Source: Variovorax sp. (GTDB lineage Bacteria > Pseudomonadota > Gammaproteobacteria > Burkholderiales > Burkholderiaceae_C). Taken from it: DNA of 32,548 bases. Positions 1 through 9,100 of the stretch are shown piece by piece. The notes beneath the pieces were generated by a model. That model was not told where the DNA came from, made no database searches, and saw nothing but the letters and a program-made list of their open reading frames with translations. Each line of letters begins with the position of its first letter. Positions within the stretch are counted from its first letter, which is position 1. The stretch is from assembly GCA_004210915.1 (NCBI GenBank), contig SEGS01000040.1, positions 1 to 32,548 of the forward strand. The letters run 5' to 3'. The position numbers and the translations under genes were made by a program.

Positions 1-209
1 ATCTTCTTGCCGTTGACCATCATCGTGCCGCCCGTGGCGTACTCCAGGCCCATCTGCAGGCCGACCGCGGTCTGCTTGCCGTAGGCCTCGAGCGGGCCGG
101 TCTTGCTGTAGATGTGGGCGATGCGGATTTCGTTGGACTGCGCGAAGGCAGCGCCCGATGCGGCAACGGTGGCGAGCGCGGCGGCGGCGATGAGATGGCG
201 ACGGATCAT
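1..209 (-). CDS. Branched-chain amino-acid type ABC transporter substrate-binding protein (N-terminal part, cut by window edge)
   Basis: Only the first 69 codons are present; the gene runs off the left edge. It starts at the ATG at 209 (minus), with GGAG 8 nt upstream. The first ~24 residues are a typical Sec signal peptide (basic MIRRH, Ala-rich core, AFAQ cleavage site), so the product is periplasmic. The mature start (NEIRIAHIYSKTGPLEAYGK, then a GLQMGLEYA stretch) matches the first strand and helix of the LivK/ANF-receptor periplasmic binding fold, in which KTGPLEAYGK helps bind the ligand. The usual ligands are branched-chain amino acids, amides or aromatic acids; which applies here cannot be told. 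The permease and ATPase genes would lie to the left, outside the window. The HxlR gene lies upstream on the same strand but 136 nt away, so it is probably a separate unit. Confidence 0.85.
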   Translation of the reverse strand, partial: MIRRHLIAAAALATVAASGAAFAQSNEIRIAHIYSKTGPLEAYGKQTAVGLQMGLEYATGGTMMVNGKK

Positions 210-345
210 GGCTGTGTCTCCTGGTTGGAATGACTGAATGTTGCACAGTTCATGCCAACCCTGCCATCGCCTGTTTCCCTCAGCGCTTCACTCGACAGGC
301 TACGTTTCGTTCACGTTCCAGCCATTGCGAATGCCTGTCTTTCAG

Positions 346-753
346 TCACATGTCTGGATTCAGGTCAGGGTTTCCCCGCGGACCGACATCACGCTGCTCG
401 ACCCATCGCAGGATCGCATCGAGTGCGGGGCACAGCGCCTGCCCCCAGGCGGTCATGCGGTAGTCGACGCGCGGCGGCAGCTCCTGGTGGTCTGTCCGCA
501 AAACGATGCCGTCCGCCTCCAGTTGCCGCAGCTGCTGCGCGAGCATCTTCTGCGAAATGCCGTCGATGCGCTTCTCGAGATCGGAGAAGCGCTGCACCTG
601 CCCGTCGAACAGGTGAAAGAGGATGACCAGCTTCCATCGGCCTTCGAGCAGTGCGAGCGCCGCCTCGACATCGATCGCGGCGGAATGGGGCGTGTAGCGC
701 GGCCGCGGGATGACCTTTTCCGCGGCGCTTACTTCGAGGTGCGTGATTGCCAT
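346..753 (-). CDS. HxlR-family winged-helix transcriptional regulator
   Basis: A 135-residue protein of the usual HxlR length. Residues ~30-115 carry the family signature: [12 protein letters not shown] (first helix), [20 protein letters not shown] (recognition helix region), then a wing ending in [12 protein letters not shown]. HxlR proteins are small DNA-binding regulators that sense aldehydes, quinones or other reactive compounds and often control a divergent oxidoreductase. Here the start codon lies 28 bp from the start of a divergent SDR-fusion gene, so the two promoters must overlap and this protein is the natural candidate to control both (inference). It has no cysteine, which argues against the thiol-based sensing seen in HypR- and YodB-type members. 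Family assignment is secure; the ligand is unknown. Confidence 0.92.
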   Translation of the reverse strand: MAITHLEVSAAEKVIPRPRYTPHSAAIDVEAALALLEGRWKLVILFHLFDGQVQRFSDLEKRIDGISQKMLAQQLRQLEADGIVLRTDHQELPPRVDYRMTAWGQALCPALDAILRWVEQRDVGPRGNPDLNPDM

Positions 754-781
754 CGCCGAAGCCTATCCCGAACATGAAGGC

Positions 782-1897
782 ATGAACACCGCCATCAAAC
801 CCACCCACCCCGCCATCGCCCGCTACTTCGCGTCCGAGCGCCTCGACGACGCTGCGCTGTTCGAACGCGCCTTCACTCCCGACGCCACCGTGCGCGACAA
901 CGGCAAGACCGTCTCCGGTCTCGACGCCATCCGCGCCTGGCGTGCGCACGAGCGCGGCCAGTACCGCTTTCAGCAGTCGGTGCTGGGCAGCCGTACCGTC
1001 GAGGACACGACGAAAGTGCTGGTGCGCGTCACCGGCAGCTTCCCCGGCGGCATGGTCGACCTGATGCACGTCTTCCAGACGCGGGGCGATCGGATCTCTG
1101 CACTGGAGATCCGCCTGCCCGTCGAGCTCGAAGGCCGGCGCGCGCTCGTGACCGGCGGCACCAAGGGCATCGGGCAGGCCGTCGTCGCGCAGCTTTCGGG
1201 CGCCGGTGCGCAGGTGTTGACCACCGCCCGCTCGGCACCGCGCGATGCGGACGCGCCGGCCGGCGTCACCTTCGTCGAGGCCGACGTCGCCACGGCCGCA
1301 GGCTGTGCGTCGGTCGCCGACGCGGTCGCGGCGCAGATGGGCGGCGTCGACATCGTCGTGCACGTGGTCGGCGGTTCCAGCGCGCCGGGCGGCGGCTTCG
1401 CGGCGCTCGACGACAGCGCGTGGCAGCACGCGCTCGACCAGAACCTGCTGCCCGCCGTGCGCCTCGACCGCGCGCTGGTGCCGGGCATGCTCGAACGCGG
1501 CGCCGGCGTGGTCGTGCACATCACGTCGATCCAGAGCGAGCTGCCGCTGCCCGACGCCACGACCGCCTACGCCGCGGCCAAGGCCGCGCTTTCCACGTAC
1601 AGCAAGGCGCTGTCGAAAGAGGCGTCGCCGCGCGGCGTGCGCGTGGTGCGCGTCTCGCCCGGCTGGGTGGAAACCGAAGCGTCGGTCGGCCTGGTCAACC
1701 GGATCGCACGCGATGGCGGCATGGACTACGAAGCGGCGCGACAGCGCGTGATGGCATCGCTCGGCGGCATCCCGCTGGGCCGCCCCGCGCGCCCGCAGGA
1801 AGTGGCCGACCTCGTCGGCTTCCTGGTGTCGTCGCGCGCCGGTGCCATCACCGGCACCGAGTACGTGATCGACGGCGGGACCGTGCCGACGACCTGA
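782..1897 (+). CDS. SnoaL-like (NTF2-fold) domain fused to a short-chain dehydrogenase/reductase
   Basis: A 371-residue protein starting at the ATG at 782; an in-frame start at 710 would run into the divergent HxlR gene. Residues ~8-112 look like a SnoaL/NTF2-like alpha+beta cone domain ([19 protein letters not shown], then [10 protein letters not shown]). Residues ~117-371 are a classical [11 protein letters not shown] nucleotide-binding loop at 124-131, catalytic Tyr263 and Lys267 in YAAAK, a serine in the HITSIQSE stretch, and a C-terminal [10 protein letters not shown]. The SDR should be an NAD(P)-dependent oxidoreductase for an unknown alcohol or ketone. SDRs are normally ~250 residues and SnoaL-like proteins ~110-130, often encoded next to each other; here both are in one frame with only a few linker residues. 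Divergent from the HxlR regulator, which probably controls it. A frameshift joining two genes cannot be excluded, but both halves are well formed. Confidence 0.88.
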   Translation: MNTAIKPTHPAIARYFASERLDDAALFERAFTPDATVRDNGKTVSGLDAIRAWRAHERGQYRFQQSVLGSRTVEDTTKVLVRVTGSFPGGMVDLMHVFQTRGDRISALEIRLPVELEGRRALVTGGTKGIGQAVVAQLSGAGAQVLTTARSAPRDADAPAGVTFVEADVATAAGCASVADAVAAQMGGVDIVVHVVGGSSAPGGGFAALDDSAWQHALDQNLLPAVRLDRALVPGMLERGAGVVVHITSIQSELPLPDATTAYAAAKAALSTYSKALSKEASPRGVRVVRVSPGWVETEASVGLVNRIARDGGMDYEAARQRVMASLGGIPLGRPARPQEVADLVGFLVSSRAGAITGTEYVIDGGTVPTT

Positions 1898-1915
1898 GCG
1901 CCGGTGCGAGGGAGT

Positions 1916-2731
1916 TCAGCGGGCGCGCAGATCGACCTCGATGCGCGTCGCGGCCGACTCGTTCCACCGCATTGGAAGCCCCACCGCCTCGATCGCGCCC
2001 GTGATCAATCGGCCCACGCGCAGCATGTCCGCCGCTCCACCTTGCGGCGCACCCCAGAACGCCAGGCTGAGCTGGCTGGTGCGTTTGGCGCGGTTCAGGT
2101 CCTGCCGCGTGTAGAAGCAGAACCCGTGCAGCCCGGCCTTCTCGCCGCCGCGCTCCTGGAACACCTCGCTGCAATCGGAAAAGCCGTCGGACTGCGTGGT
2201 GCCCGCATCGTGCAGGGCGACGAGGCCGGCACCGGTCAGCGCCGCGAAGGCCGCATCGATCTTCAGCCTGGCCGCGCGCCATTGCGGGGCCGACATCTTT
2301 TCCGGCTCGGGTTCGGGCTCGTCCTCTTCCGGCATAGGCCGGCCGGTCACGCGCGAGATCAGTTCCTGCACCTCTTCCATCATCGCGTTGACGATCACGT
2401 GATTGCCGTGCGCGTCGCTGATGTCCGCGTTGGCCCCTGCATCGATGAGCAGTTGCACCGGCGCCGCGGTGTGTGCGAACTCGGCCGCGAGGTAGAGAGC
2501 GGTACGCCCGTCGGCGCCCTTGAATTCGAGCGGGCTCCCCGCCTCCACCAGCCACTGCATCACCGCGAGGATGTCGGCCTCGGGCGCGCTGTTGGCGCCC
2601 ATCGCGGCCGACTGCAGCGCAGTGAAACCGTGCGCGTCGAGTGCGGCCACATCGGCACCCGCCGCCAGAAACGCCTGCACGGCAGCCGTATCGCCTGCGC
2701 GCGCCGCTTCAAAGATCGTCTTTTTCGCCAT
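1916..2731 (-). CDS. Ankyrin-repeat protein with an uncharacterised C-terminal domain
   Basis: A 271-residue protein. I take the ATG at 2731 as the start because a GGGGGAGGA ribosome-binding site lies just before it; an in-frame TTG at 2746 would add five residues. It follows the sigma-54 activator gene by 11 nt, so the two form one transcript. Residues 1-~110 hold ankyrin-type repeats (for example LDAHGFTALQSAA, ADGRTALYLAAEFAH, DAHGNHVIVNA), which usually bind another protein. An acidic Glu/Pro linker (~134-144) leads to a C-terminal domain (~147-271) with LHGFCFYTRQDLNRA and LSLAFWGAP. That part resembles DUF6891-type domains, an assignment made from memory and not firm. There is no signal peptide or membrane segment, so it should be cytoplasmic. 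It may modulate the co-transcribed activator (inference). Confidence 0.82.
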   Translation of the reverse strand: MAKKTIFEAARAGDTAAVQAFLAAGADVAALDAHGFTALQSAAMGANSAPEADILAVMQWLVEAGSPLEFKGADGRTALYLAAEFAHTAAPVQLLIDAGANADISDAHGNHVIVNAMMEEVQELISRVTGRPMPEEDEPEPEPEKMSAPQWRAARLKIDAAFAALTGAGLVALHDAGTTQSDGFSDCSEVFQERGGEKAGLHGFCFYTRQDLNRAKRTSQLSLAFWGAPQGGAADMLRVGRLITGAIEAVGLPMRWNESAATRIEVDLRAR

Positions 2732-2742
2732 GTCCTCCCCCT

Positions 2743-4287
2743 TCAATCGTTGTCGGTCATCCGGTCGTACAGCGTGGCGCGTGAAATGCCGAGCAGACGC
2801 GCCGTCGCCAGCTTGTTGCCACCGGTCTGCGCGAGTGCGGCCGCAATGGCGCGCTGCTCCAGCTCGGCAATCTGCGCGGCCAACGGGCGGAGCAACGTCG
2901 CTTCGTCATCGCCCTGCTCGGCCGCCGCTGCCGCCGGCTCGGGCGCCGCGATCTTCTCCAGGCCCGTCTCGGCCAGCACGCGCGCCATCTCGGCCGCATC
3001 GATGCGCTGCATGTCGCTGCGCATGCCCATCTGCTCCAAGACATTGCGCAGCTCGCGGATGTTGCCGCGCCAGTGCTGGCCGGCGAGCAGCGCCAGCGCG
3101 TCGGGCATCAATTCGGGCGGCGCCTCGCCGTTGCTGCGCAGCGCGATGTCTTCGCCCAGCGCTTCAACGAGCGCCGGGATGTCGCTGCGCCGTTCGCGCA
3201 GCGGCGGCACGCGCAGCGGCAGCACGTTGAGGCGGTAGTACAGGTCTTCGCGGAACAGGCCCTTGCGCACCAGCTCGGCCAGGTCGCGCGAGGTGGCGGC
3301 GATCACGCGCGCATCGAAGGGCACGAGCTTGTTCGATCCCAGCGGCTCGATCTCGCCCTCCTGCAGCGCGCGCAAAAGCTTGGCTTGCAGCGCGAGCGGC
3401 ATGTCGCCGATTTCGTCGAGGAACAGCGTGCCGCCATCAGCCAGCTTGAACTTGCCCTCGCGCCCCTTGCGGTCCGCGCCCGTGAACGCGCCGGGTGCGA
3501 AGCCGAAGAACTCCGATTCGAGCAGCGTGTCGGGCACGGCCGCGATGTTGACGCTGACGAACTGCCCCTTCGCGCGCGCCGAGGCGGCATGGATCGCGTG
3601 CGCCAGCAGCTCCTTGCCCGTGCCCGTCTCGCCCAGCAACAGCACCGGGCTCGACGACTGCGCCGCGCGCCGCGCATGGCGCTTGACCTCCACCGCCGCC
3701 GGGCTGCTGCCGATGAAGCTCGCAAAGGTGTACTTGGAGCGGCGGGTTCCATCCGCCGTCTGCTGGTACAGCGGGTTGTTGCGCTGGCTCGCGAGTTCGC
3801 GCCGCGCGTCGTCCAGATCGCGCTGGAGCAGCGCGAATTTGCTGATGAGCGGCTGCAGCGTGGTCTCGGGCTGGTCGAACAGCACGATGCCGATCGCGCC
3901 GATCACGTCGCCCAGCTCATACCCGGCGTCTCCCTCGCGCTCCTCGTGCAGCGGGATGCGGCTGACGACGAAGGTGCCGGCCTTGTTGGTCAGCAGGTCG
4001 ATCAGGATCGGCTGGCCCGTTTGCAGCACTTGCCGCATCTGCGTGTTGGGGATCACGTCCTCGACCATCTGGCCGAGGAACTGGTCGACCGACGAAAAGC
4101 CCAGCGCCGGCAGAAAGCGCTTGTAGCCCTCGTTCACCCATACGATGCGCCCGCTGCGATCGACCAGGAACATGCCCTGACTGATGCTGGAGAACAGGTG
4201 GAACATCGAGCGCGCAGCGAGCGCGAGGATGCCGTTCGGATCGAGAGGAAGCGTGGGCGGCGCGGCGGGCGAAGGCATGGGCGGCAT
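2743..4287 (-). CDS. Sigma-54-dependent transcriptional activator (PAS, AAA+, Fis-type HTH)
   Basis: A 514-residue enhancer-binding protein. Residues ~27-140 form a PAS-like sensory domain ([20 protein letters not shown]), followed by a short coiled coil (~145-170). The AAA+ core spans ~190-420: Walker A GETGTGKE at 219-226, the GAFTGA sigma-54 contact loop intact at 266-271, Walker B GGTLFLDE at 285-292, and an arginine-finger region near [10 protein letters not shown] Fis-type helix-turn-helix ends the protein (~486-510). The architecture is that of RocR/AtoC-like activators without a receiver domain, so it probably senses a small molecule through the PAS domain rather than being phosphorylated. 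It is co-transcribed with the ankyrin gene and divergent from the GST gene, its likely targets. The second in-frame ATG at 4278 is an alternative start. Confidence 0.95.
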   Translation of the reverse strand: MPPMPSPAAPPTLPLDPNGILALAARSMFHLFSSISQGMFLVDRSGRIVWVNEGYKRFLPALGFSSVDQFLGQMVEDVIPNTQMRQVLQTGQPILIDLLTNKAGTFVVSRIPLHEEREGDAGYELGDVIGAIGIVLFDQPETTLQPLISKFALLQRDLDDARRELASQRNNPLYQQTADGTRRSKYTFASFIGSSPAAVEVKRHARRAAQSSSPVLLLGETGTGKELLAHAIHAASARAKGQFVSVNIAAVPDTLLESEFFGFAPGAFTGADRKGREGKFKLADGGTLFLDEIGDMPLALQAKLLRALQEGEIEPLGSNKLVPFDARVIAATSRDLAELVRKGLFREDLYYRLNVLPLRVPPLRERRSDIPALVEALGEDIALRSNGEAPPELMPDALALLAGQHWRGNIRELRNVLEQMGMRSDMQRIDAAEMARVLAETGLEKIAAPEPAAAAAEQGDDEATLLRPLAAQIAELEQRAIAAALAQTGGNKLATARLLGISRATLYDRMTDND

Positions 4288-4393
4288 GGTAGCTGCGCGC
4301 GATGGCGGCGCTGGACCAATGACACGGTGACTTGCGCTGCATGGTCGTCATGTTTGGCTCGTCACAGCTGAGCATCGGGCCAAGCTCGCGCTT

Positions 4394-4419
4394 GCTAGCC
4401 AGGACCAGCGAGCGCTAGC
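4394..4419. promoter_or_regulatory. Two GCTAGC palindromes 20 bp apart, possible upstream activating sequence
   Basis: Two copies of the palindrome GCTAGC (4394-4399 and 4414-4419) sit 20 bp apart centre to centre, about two helical turns. They lie between the divergent sigma-54 activator and GST genes. Fis-type activators bind paired palindromes as dimers at such spacing. No convincing -24/-12 promoter could be matched nearby, so the role is an inference. Confidence 0.35.
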
Positions 4420-4500
4420 GGATTGCGCACGCCCCGGGCTACGACGACACTGTTCGCCCGGCGGTGCCGTTCCGCCACGGACCGTTGAGGAGCACCCCGA

Positions 4501-5157
4501 ATGTCACTCCAGCTTTACGCGCATCCCTTTTCGTCGTACTGCCAGAAGGCGCTCATCGCGTTCTACGAGAACGACACGCCCTTCACGTACCGCACGCTCG
4601 AAGACAAGAGCGCCAACGACGAGCTCGCGACGTTGTGGCCGCTCAAGCGCTTTCCGGTTCTGGTGGATGAAGGTCGGAAGCTGATGGAGGCCAGCATCAT
4701 CATCGAGCACCTCGCCAACGCCCACCCCGGGCCGGTGCAGCTGATTCCGGCCACGCCCGCCGACGCGCTGCAGGTGCGGCTGCTGGATCGCTTTTTCGAC
4801 AACTACATCTCCACGCCGGAGCAGAAGATCGTGTTCGATGCGATCCGCCCTGCGGAGTCACGCGATCTGTATGGGGCGAACGAAGCGCGCGCGATGCTTG
4901 ACGCGGCCTATCGATGGCTCGACGGCCAGCTGGCCGACGGTCGCGAATGGGCGTGCGGCACGCGGTTCAGCATGGCTGACTGCGCGGCGGCACCCGCGCT
5001 CTTCTATGCGGACTGGACGCACGCGATCGCACCGGAGTTTGCGAACGTGCATGCCTACCGAAGGCGGTTGCTGGCACGGCCATCCTTTGCTCGTGCAGTC
5101 GACGAGGCGCGGCCATTTCGCAGTTACTTCCCGCTGGGCGCTCCGCACCGGGACTGA
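4501..5157 (+). CDS. Glutathione S-transferase family protein
   Basis: A 218-residue cytoplasmic protein with GAGG 8 nt before its ATG. Residues 1-~78 form the thioredoxin-like glutathione-binding domain: LYAHPFSSYCQKALIAFYE with the SSYCQK active-site turn, the cis-proline loop FPVLVDEGRKL, and MEASIIIEHL, where Glu-Ala-Ser contacts glutathione. Residues ~90-210 are the helical substrate domain with the conserved N-capping FSMADCAAAPALF motif. It should conjugate glutathione to electrophiles or act as a thiol transferase; the substrate is unknown. Ser or Cys of the SSYC turn is the candidate catalytic residue, as there is no Tyr at the usual place. It is divergent from the sigma-54 activator across 213 bp, which suggests control by that protein. 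Confidence 0.93.
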   Translation: MSLQLYAHPFSSYCQKALIAFYENDTPFTYRTLEDKSANDELATLWPLKRFPVLVDEGRKLMEASIIIEHLANAHPGPVQLIPATPADALQVRLLDRFFDNYISTPEQKIVFDAIRPAESRDLYGANEARAMLDAAYRWLDGQLADGREWACGTRFSMADCAAAPALFYADWTHAIAPEFANVHAYRRRLLARPSFARAVDEARPFRSYFPLGAPHRD

Positions 5158-5252
5158 GGCGCATCGAGGGACATCCGGCGTGCGCCCCGTCCTACGGCGA
5201 TCCCGCGGGCGCGCTGAAAGCCATGGCCGCCTGCAAGCGGCACAACCACTCC

Positions 5253-6098
5253 ATGAAGCTACTCAACAAAAAAACCACCTTCATTGCCATCGCACTCACT
5301 GTGGCGGCAACGTCCGGTGCGCAGACCGGCCAGGTCAGCACCACCGGCAAGACGCTGGCCAGTTCAAAACTTGCCACCGACGTGTTGAACAAGATCGTCG
5401 AGCACAACCGCACGCAGAACGGCTGCGCAGATGTCTCGGCCGTACGGATTGAGGTGCTGCCGCGCAACTATGTGCCCCGGCAGCCGGCGATTGCCGCGAC
5501 CAGCCGCGGCGGTCACTTCGAACGCTGGAGCATCGACGCCTGCGGCAGCCAGCAGAAGTACCAGGTGGGCTTGTGGCCCGCGCCGAAGGGTGGCAGCGAT
5601 TTCGCGGTGACGCCGCTGCCCGGTCACATCATGGTGTCGCCGAAGGTCGGCATTCCGGGCCCGGAGACCACGGTGGGTGATGGCAACCGCCGGCCAGCCC
5701 CCGCTGCCACGTCGCTGGCCGCTTGGAACGGCCGCTATGTGTGGGAAGAATCATTGGGCCGCATCGGTGGCTCGACGCCGGCCGAAGGTGCGGCCGCGTT
5801 CGTGACGTACACGCTGGCGATGGGCCCCGGCAACGGGGCGACCGGATGCACGCTGAAAGCGCAAGGCTTCCAGACGAACATGCAGATGCAGTGCACGGCC
5901 ACGCCGCAGGGTTCGGCGGTGGTCGTCAAGTTCTACAAGTTCGGGCAAGACAACGGACGCGGGCGCCACACGATGGGTGAACGGCTGCTGACGCTGCGGC
6001 CCGATGCGAGCGGCGGCATCACCACAAACCTGGAAGGCCTGAAGCCTGCGAGCGACGCCACCGCGCGGAACGGGCGGCTCTTCAGGAAGCTTGCCTGA
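5253..6098 (+). CDS. Exported protein of unknown function with a DUF5991-like C-terminal domain
   Basis: A 281-residue protein. The ATG at 5253 is chosen because it opens a clear Sec signal peptide (KLLNKK, then FIAIALTVAATSGAQ, ~22 residues); an in-frame ATG at 5223 would bury it. Residues ~30-140 contain NGCADVSAVRIEVLPRNY and a WSIDACG segment, with two cysteines that could pair. Residues ~155-270 (WNGRYVWEESLGRIGGST, MQCTATPQGSAVVVKFYKF) resemble the DUF5991 family; I recall this pattern but cannot confirm it. No catalytic motif is visible. The product is probably periplasmic. It follows the GST gene on the same strand by 95 nt with no obvious terminator between, so it may share that transcript, and it converges on the autotransporter gene. 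Confidence 0.8.
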   Translation: MKLLNKKTTFIAIALTVAATSGAQTGQVSTTGKTLASSKLATDVLNKIVEHNRTQNGCADVSAVRIEVLPRNYVPRQPAIAATSRGGHFERWSIDACGSQQKYQVGLWPAPKGGSDFAVTPLPGHIMVSPKVGIPGPETTVGDGNRRPAPAATSLAAWNGRYVWEESLGRIGGSTPAEGAAAFVTYTLAMGPGNGATGCTLKAQGFQTNMQMQCTATPQGSAVVVKFYKFGQDNGRGRHTMGERLLTLRPDASGGITTNLEGLKPASDATARNGRLFRKLA

Positions 6099-6157
6099 AC
6101 GAACGCGCCCATTTCGCCGCACGGCCCTCGCCGCCTTGAGCGGCAGCGTCGGCAGTC

Positions 6158-9100
6158 TTACCAGCGCACCTTCACGCCTGCGCTGGCGTTGATGTCGCTC
6201 TTGGTGCGCGCGTTGCCGCCCGAAGCCCAGAGCTTGCCCACTTCGCCGTAGACGCTAACCGCCGGAGTCAGCTGCCAGGTGGCGCCTGCCGCCAGTTCGC
6301 TGTTGGCGCCGCCGGTGCCGGTGGCGATGTCGGTGATGGCAAACGGGTTGGCGAAGCGGGTGATGTCCGTGCCGCTGCTGCGCTTGTAGACATTGACGCG
6401 AGCGTAGGGCTGGAGGGCGCCGCTGCCGGTCTCGATCTGACCCTTGATACGCAGCCCGGCGCGAACGGTCCAACCGTTGTGACTGTCTTGCTGGACACGG
6501 GCACCGACGATGCCAACGTCGTCGAGGCTCAGCTGCTGATGCACGAGTTGCAGTTGCGGCTCGACGGTCCAGTTGGGCGCGATGTTGAAGGCCTTTCCTG
6601 CCTCGATCGAGGCCAGCAGGCTGTCGCCCTTGACGCTTTGGCCGGCTGCGAACACGGGGTTCACGCTCACGCGATGGCGCCCGGCCTGCAGCACGCCGTC
6701 GAAGTACAGGCCGCTGTCGTCCTTCCACGTGGCGTAGGCGCCCAGGTACTGGCTGCGCAAATCATTGGAGCCAACAGCGAAGTTGGCCAGGCCGCGTGCG
6801 AAACCGGTGACGCTCATGTCGCCATCGAGTTGGCCGACGTAGACGCCGGTGCGCCAGCTCGGAGCGGCCCACAGGTCGGTGCCGGCCTGGAAGCCGTTGA
6901 GTCGGCCCTGGCTCGTGGGGCTGACCGTGCCGGTCTGCGCGATGGACCGCTCGGTGCTGATGACGCGGCCCCATGCCTGGCGCGAGCTTTGCACGATGCC
7001 GCCTGCGCTCACGGTGGAGGCGCCATCGTCGCCCGCGCGCTGATGCAGGTTGCCCAGCATGGCGAGGTTGGTTGCGCGAAGCTGCTCCGGAAGCGCGGCA
7101 TACAGCGATGCCTCGGTCCGGTACATCGGGATGCTCGGGCCGGCAGGTGGCGTCGGCGCGTCGGGCGGCGTCGGATCGACGGGGGCAACCGCGATGGTGT
7201 TGCTCAAGTAAGCCGCCGTACCTTGCGTGTTCAGGCGGTAGTCGTAGGCGCCGGCCGAAACGGTTCCGGCCAGGGCGAACGCATTGCTGGCGATGCCGCC
7301 CGTCGCGCTGATGATCTCGATGCCGTTGCCGGTCGTTTGCGCGCCGAGGCCATTGAGGTTGGTCACCTGCACAGTGGTCGAACCACTGGCACTGCCGTTG
7401 ACGACCAGCCGGTCGGTGGCGCTGGCGTTGCCGCCCAGCGCCGTGCCGAGCATGAGCAGGCCGTTGTTGCCCACGTAGTTGCCGTTGACGGTCAGCGTGC
7501 TGCCGGCGCTGCTGCCCAGCAACGAGACGGTGCCGGCATTGGTCAGGGCCGCAACGGTCTGATTGAAGCCCGCGGTGTCGAGCGTGGCGCCAGCGGAGAC
7601 ATTGGTGGCGCTGGCCGCGCTGAAGGCATTGGCAACGCCCGCGCGCAGGGTGCCCTGGGCCACCGTGGTGCTGCCGCTGTAGGTGTTGTTGGCTGCGCCG
7701 AACACCAGCGTGCCGGTGCCCGTCTTGGTGAGCTCGGCCGCGCCGGCGATGCCACCGGTCAGCGTGCCGGTGAAGGTGCCGGTGTCGAAGGTCGGATCGT
7801 TGGTGCCCGTCATGGTGATCGGGTTGGCGATGGTCAGCCCGTCGGCCGCGAAGGCCAGCGTGGTGTTGTCGTCCATGGCGAGGCCGCCGGTGCCGAGCGC
7901 GCTGTCGTTGCCGACCGCGAGCGTGCCGCCCTTCAACGCCGTGCCGCCGGTGTAGGTGTTGGCGCCTGAGAGAGTCAGGGTGCCGGGGCCGAACTTTTCG
8001 AGCTTGCCATTAAAGGCTGGTCCACCCTGCGCCGCGATGACGTCAGCGTAGGAGCCGTTGGAAAGGACGCCGCTGAAGTCGCCAGCGCCCAGGCGCAGCG
8101 TCGCATCGCTCAAGCTCACTGTTCCGGAACCGTTGAGCGCAGCCAGCGTCTGGGTGATAGGCCCACCGGCCCAGGTGGCGAAGGTCAGGCCCTCAAGCGA
8201 CACGGGCGTGCCGGCGATCGTTGCAGCGACCTGGCCCACGCTGTTGACCGTGACCGTCGACGTGCTGGCGATCTGCGCGCCTCCCACCGTCGCGACGATG
8301 GCGTTGCCCTCGATGGTCAGGTCGCCGGGAATGGCGATCGCGCCCCCGGTCTTCTGCAGGACCAGGAGTTGTGTGCCTCCGACCGTTGTGCCGCCGCTGT
8401 AGGTGTTGCTGTCAGCGCCTGAGAAGACAACTTGCGTTGATCCGTAAGGAGCGATGCTGCTCTCCAGGGTCAGGCCGCCGGCGCCGCCAATGGCGCCATC
8501 GAAGTACACGGTAGACGCGCCGTACCCAGGTGTGGTGACGGCCGTGATGCGCGTCGGGCCGTTGAGCGTGACGCCACCGGTGAAGCCGAAATATCCCGCA
8601 GAGGAAAAGTCGGCGTTGACCGTGACGGCATTGCTCAAGTTCGCGCTGCCGCTCAATGTGCCACCGTTGATGGTCAGTGCACCGGTGCCTAGCGCGGAGT
8701 CGTTGGTCACGGCCAGGGTGCCACTGTTGAGGGTGGTTCCGCCTTCGTAGGTATTGCTCCCACTCAGCGCCAGCGTGCCCGTGCCCGCCATCGTCAGCGC
8801 GCCCGGGCCCGACACAACGGCGCCCAGACTCAAGCTGGTGCCGGCATCCGGATTGAATGTGCCACCGGCAGCACCCAAGGTGACAGCGCGCGAGGTCGTG
8901 ATGTCCGCCGTCGTCTGCAGCGTTCCGCCGTTCAGCGCGAGCGCGCCCGAAATGGCACCCAGATTGGCGTCTTCGGCGATCGACAAGGTGCCTGCGGACA
9001 CGGTCCACGGTGTCACGGCCGTGGTACTGCCCGTGAGGACCACGGTATTGGGATCCGTCTTTTCGTATTGCTGGAAGTTGCGAAAGGTGCCGTTGCTACC

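Noticed and set aside
710..781. Upstream start of the SDR-fusion gene at 710
   Set aside because: It would overlap the HxlR coding start and adds residues with no homology to SnoaL domains; the ATG at 782 fits the domain.
4288..4500. Sigma-54 promoter (-24/-12) for the GST gene
   Set aside because: Several GG...GC pairs were tried, including TGGCTCG at ~4353, but the spacing was one base off or the -12 element poor. No match met the TGGCAC-N5-TTGC pattern.
6479..7969. Long open frame (496 codons) opposite the autotransporter gene
   Set aside because: The autotransporter frame has a signal peptide, PATR repeats and a beta-barrel; the opposite frame is Ala/Gly/Arg-rich with no motif, as expected for a shadow of a GC-rich coding strand.
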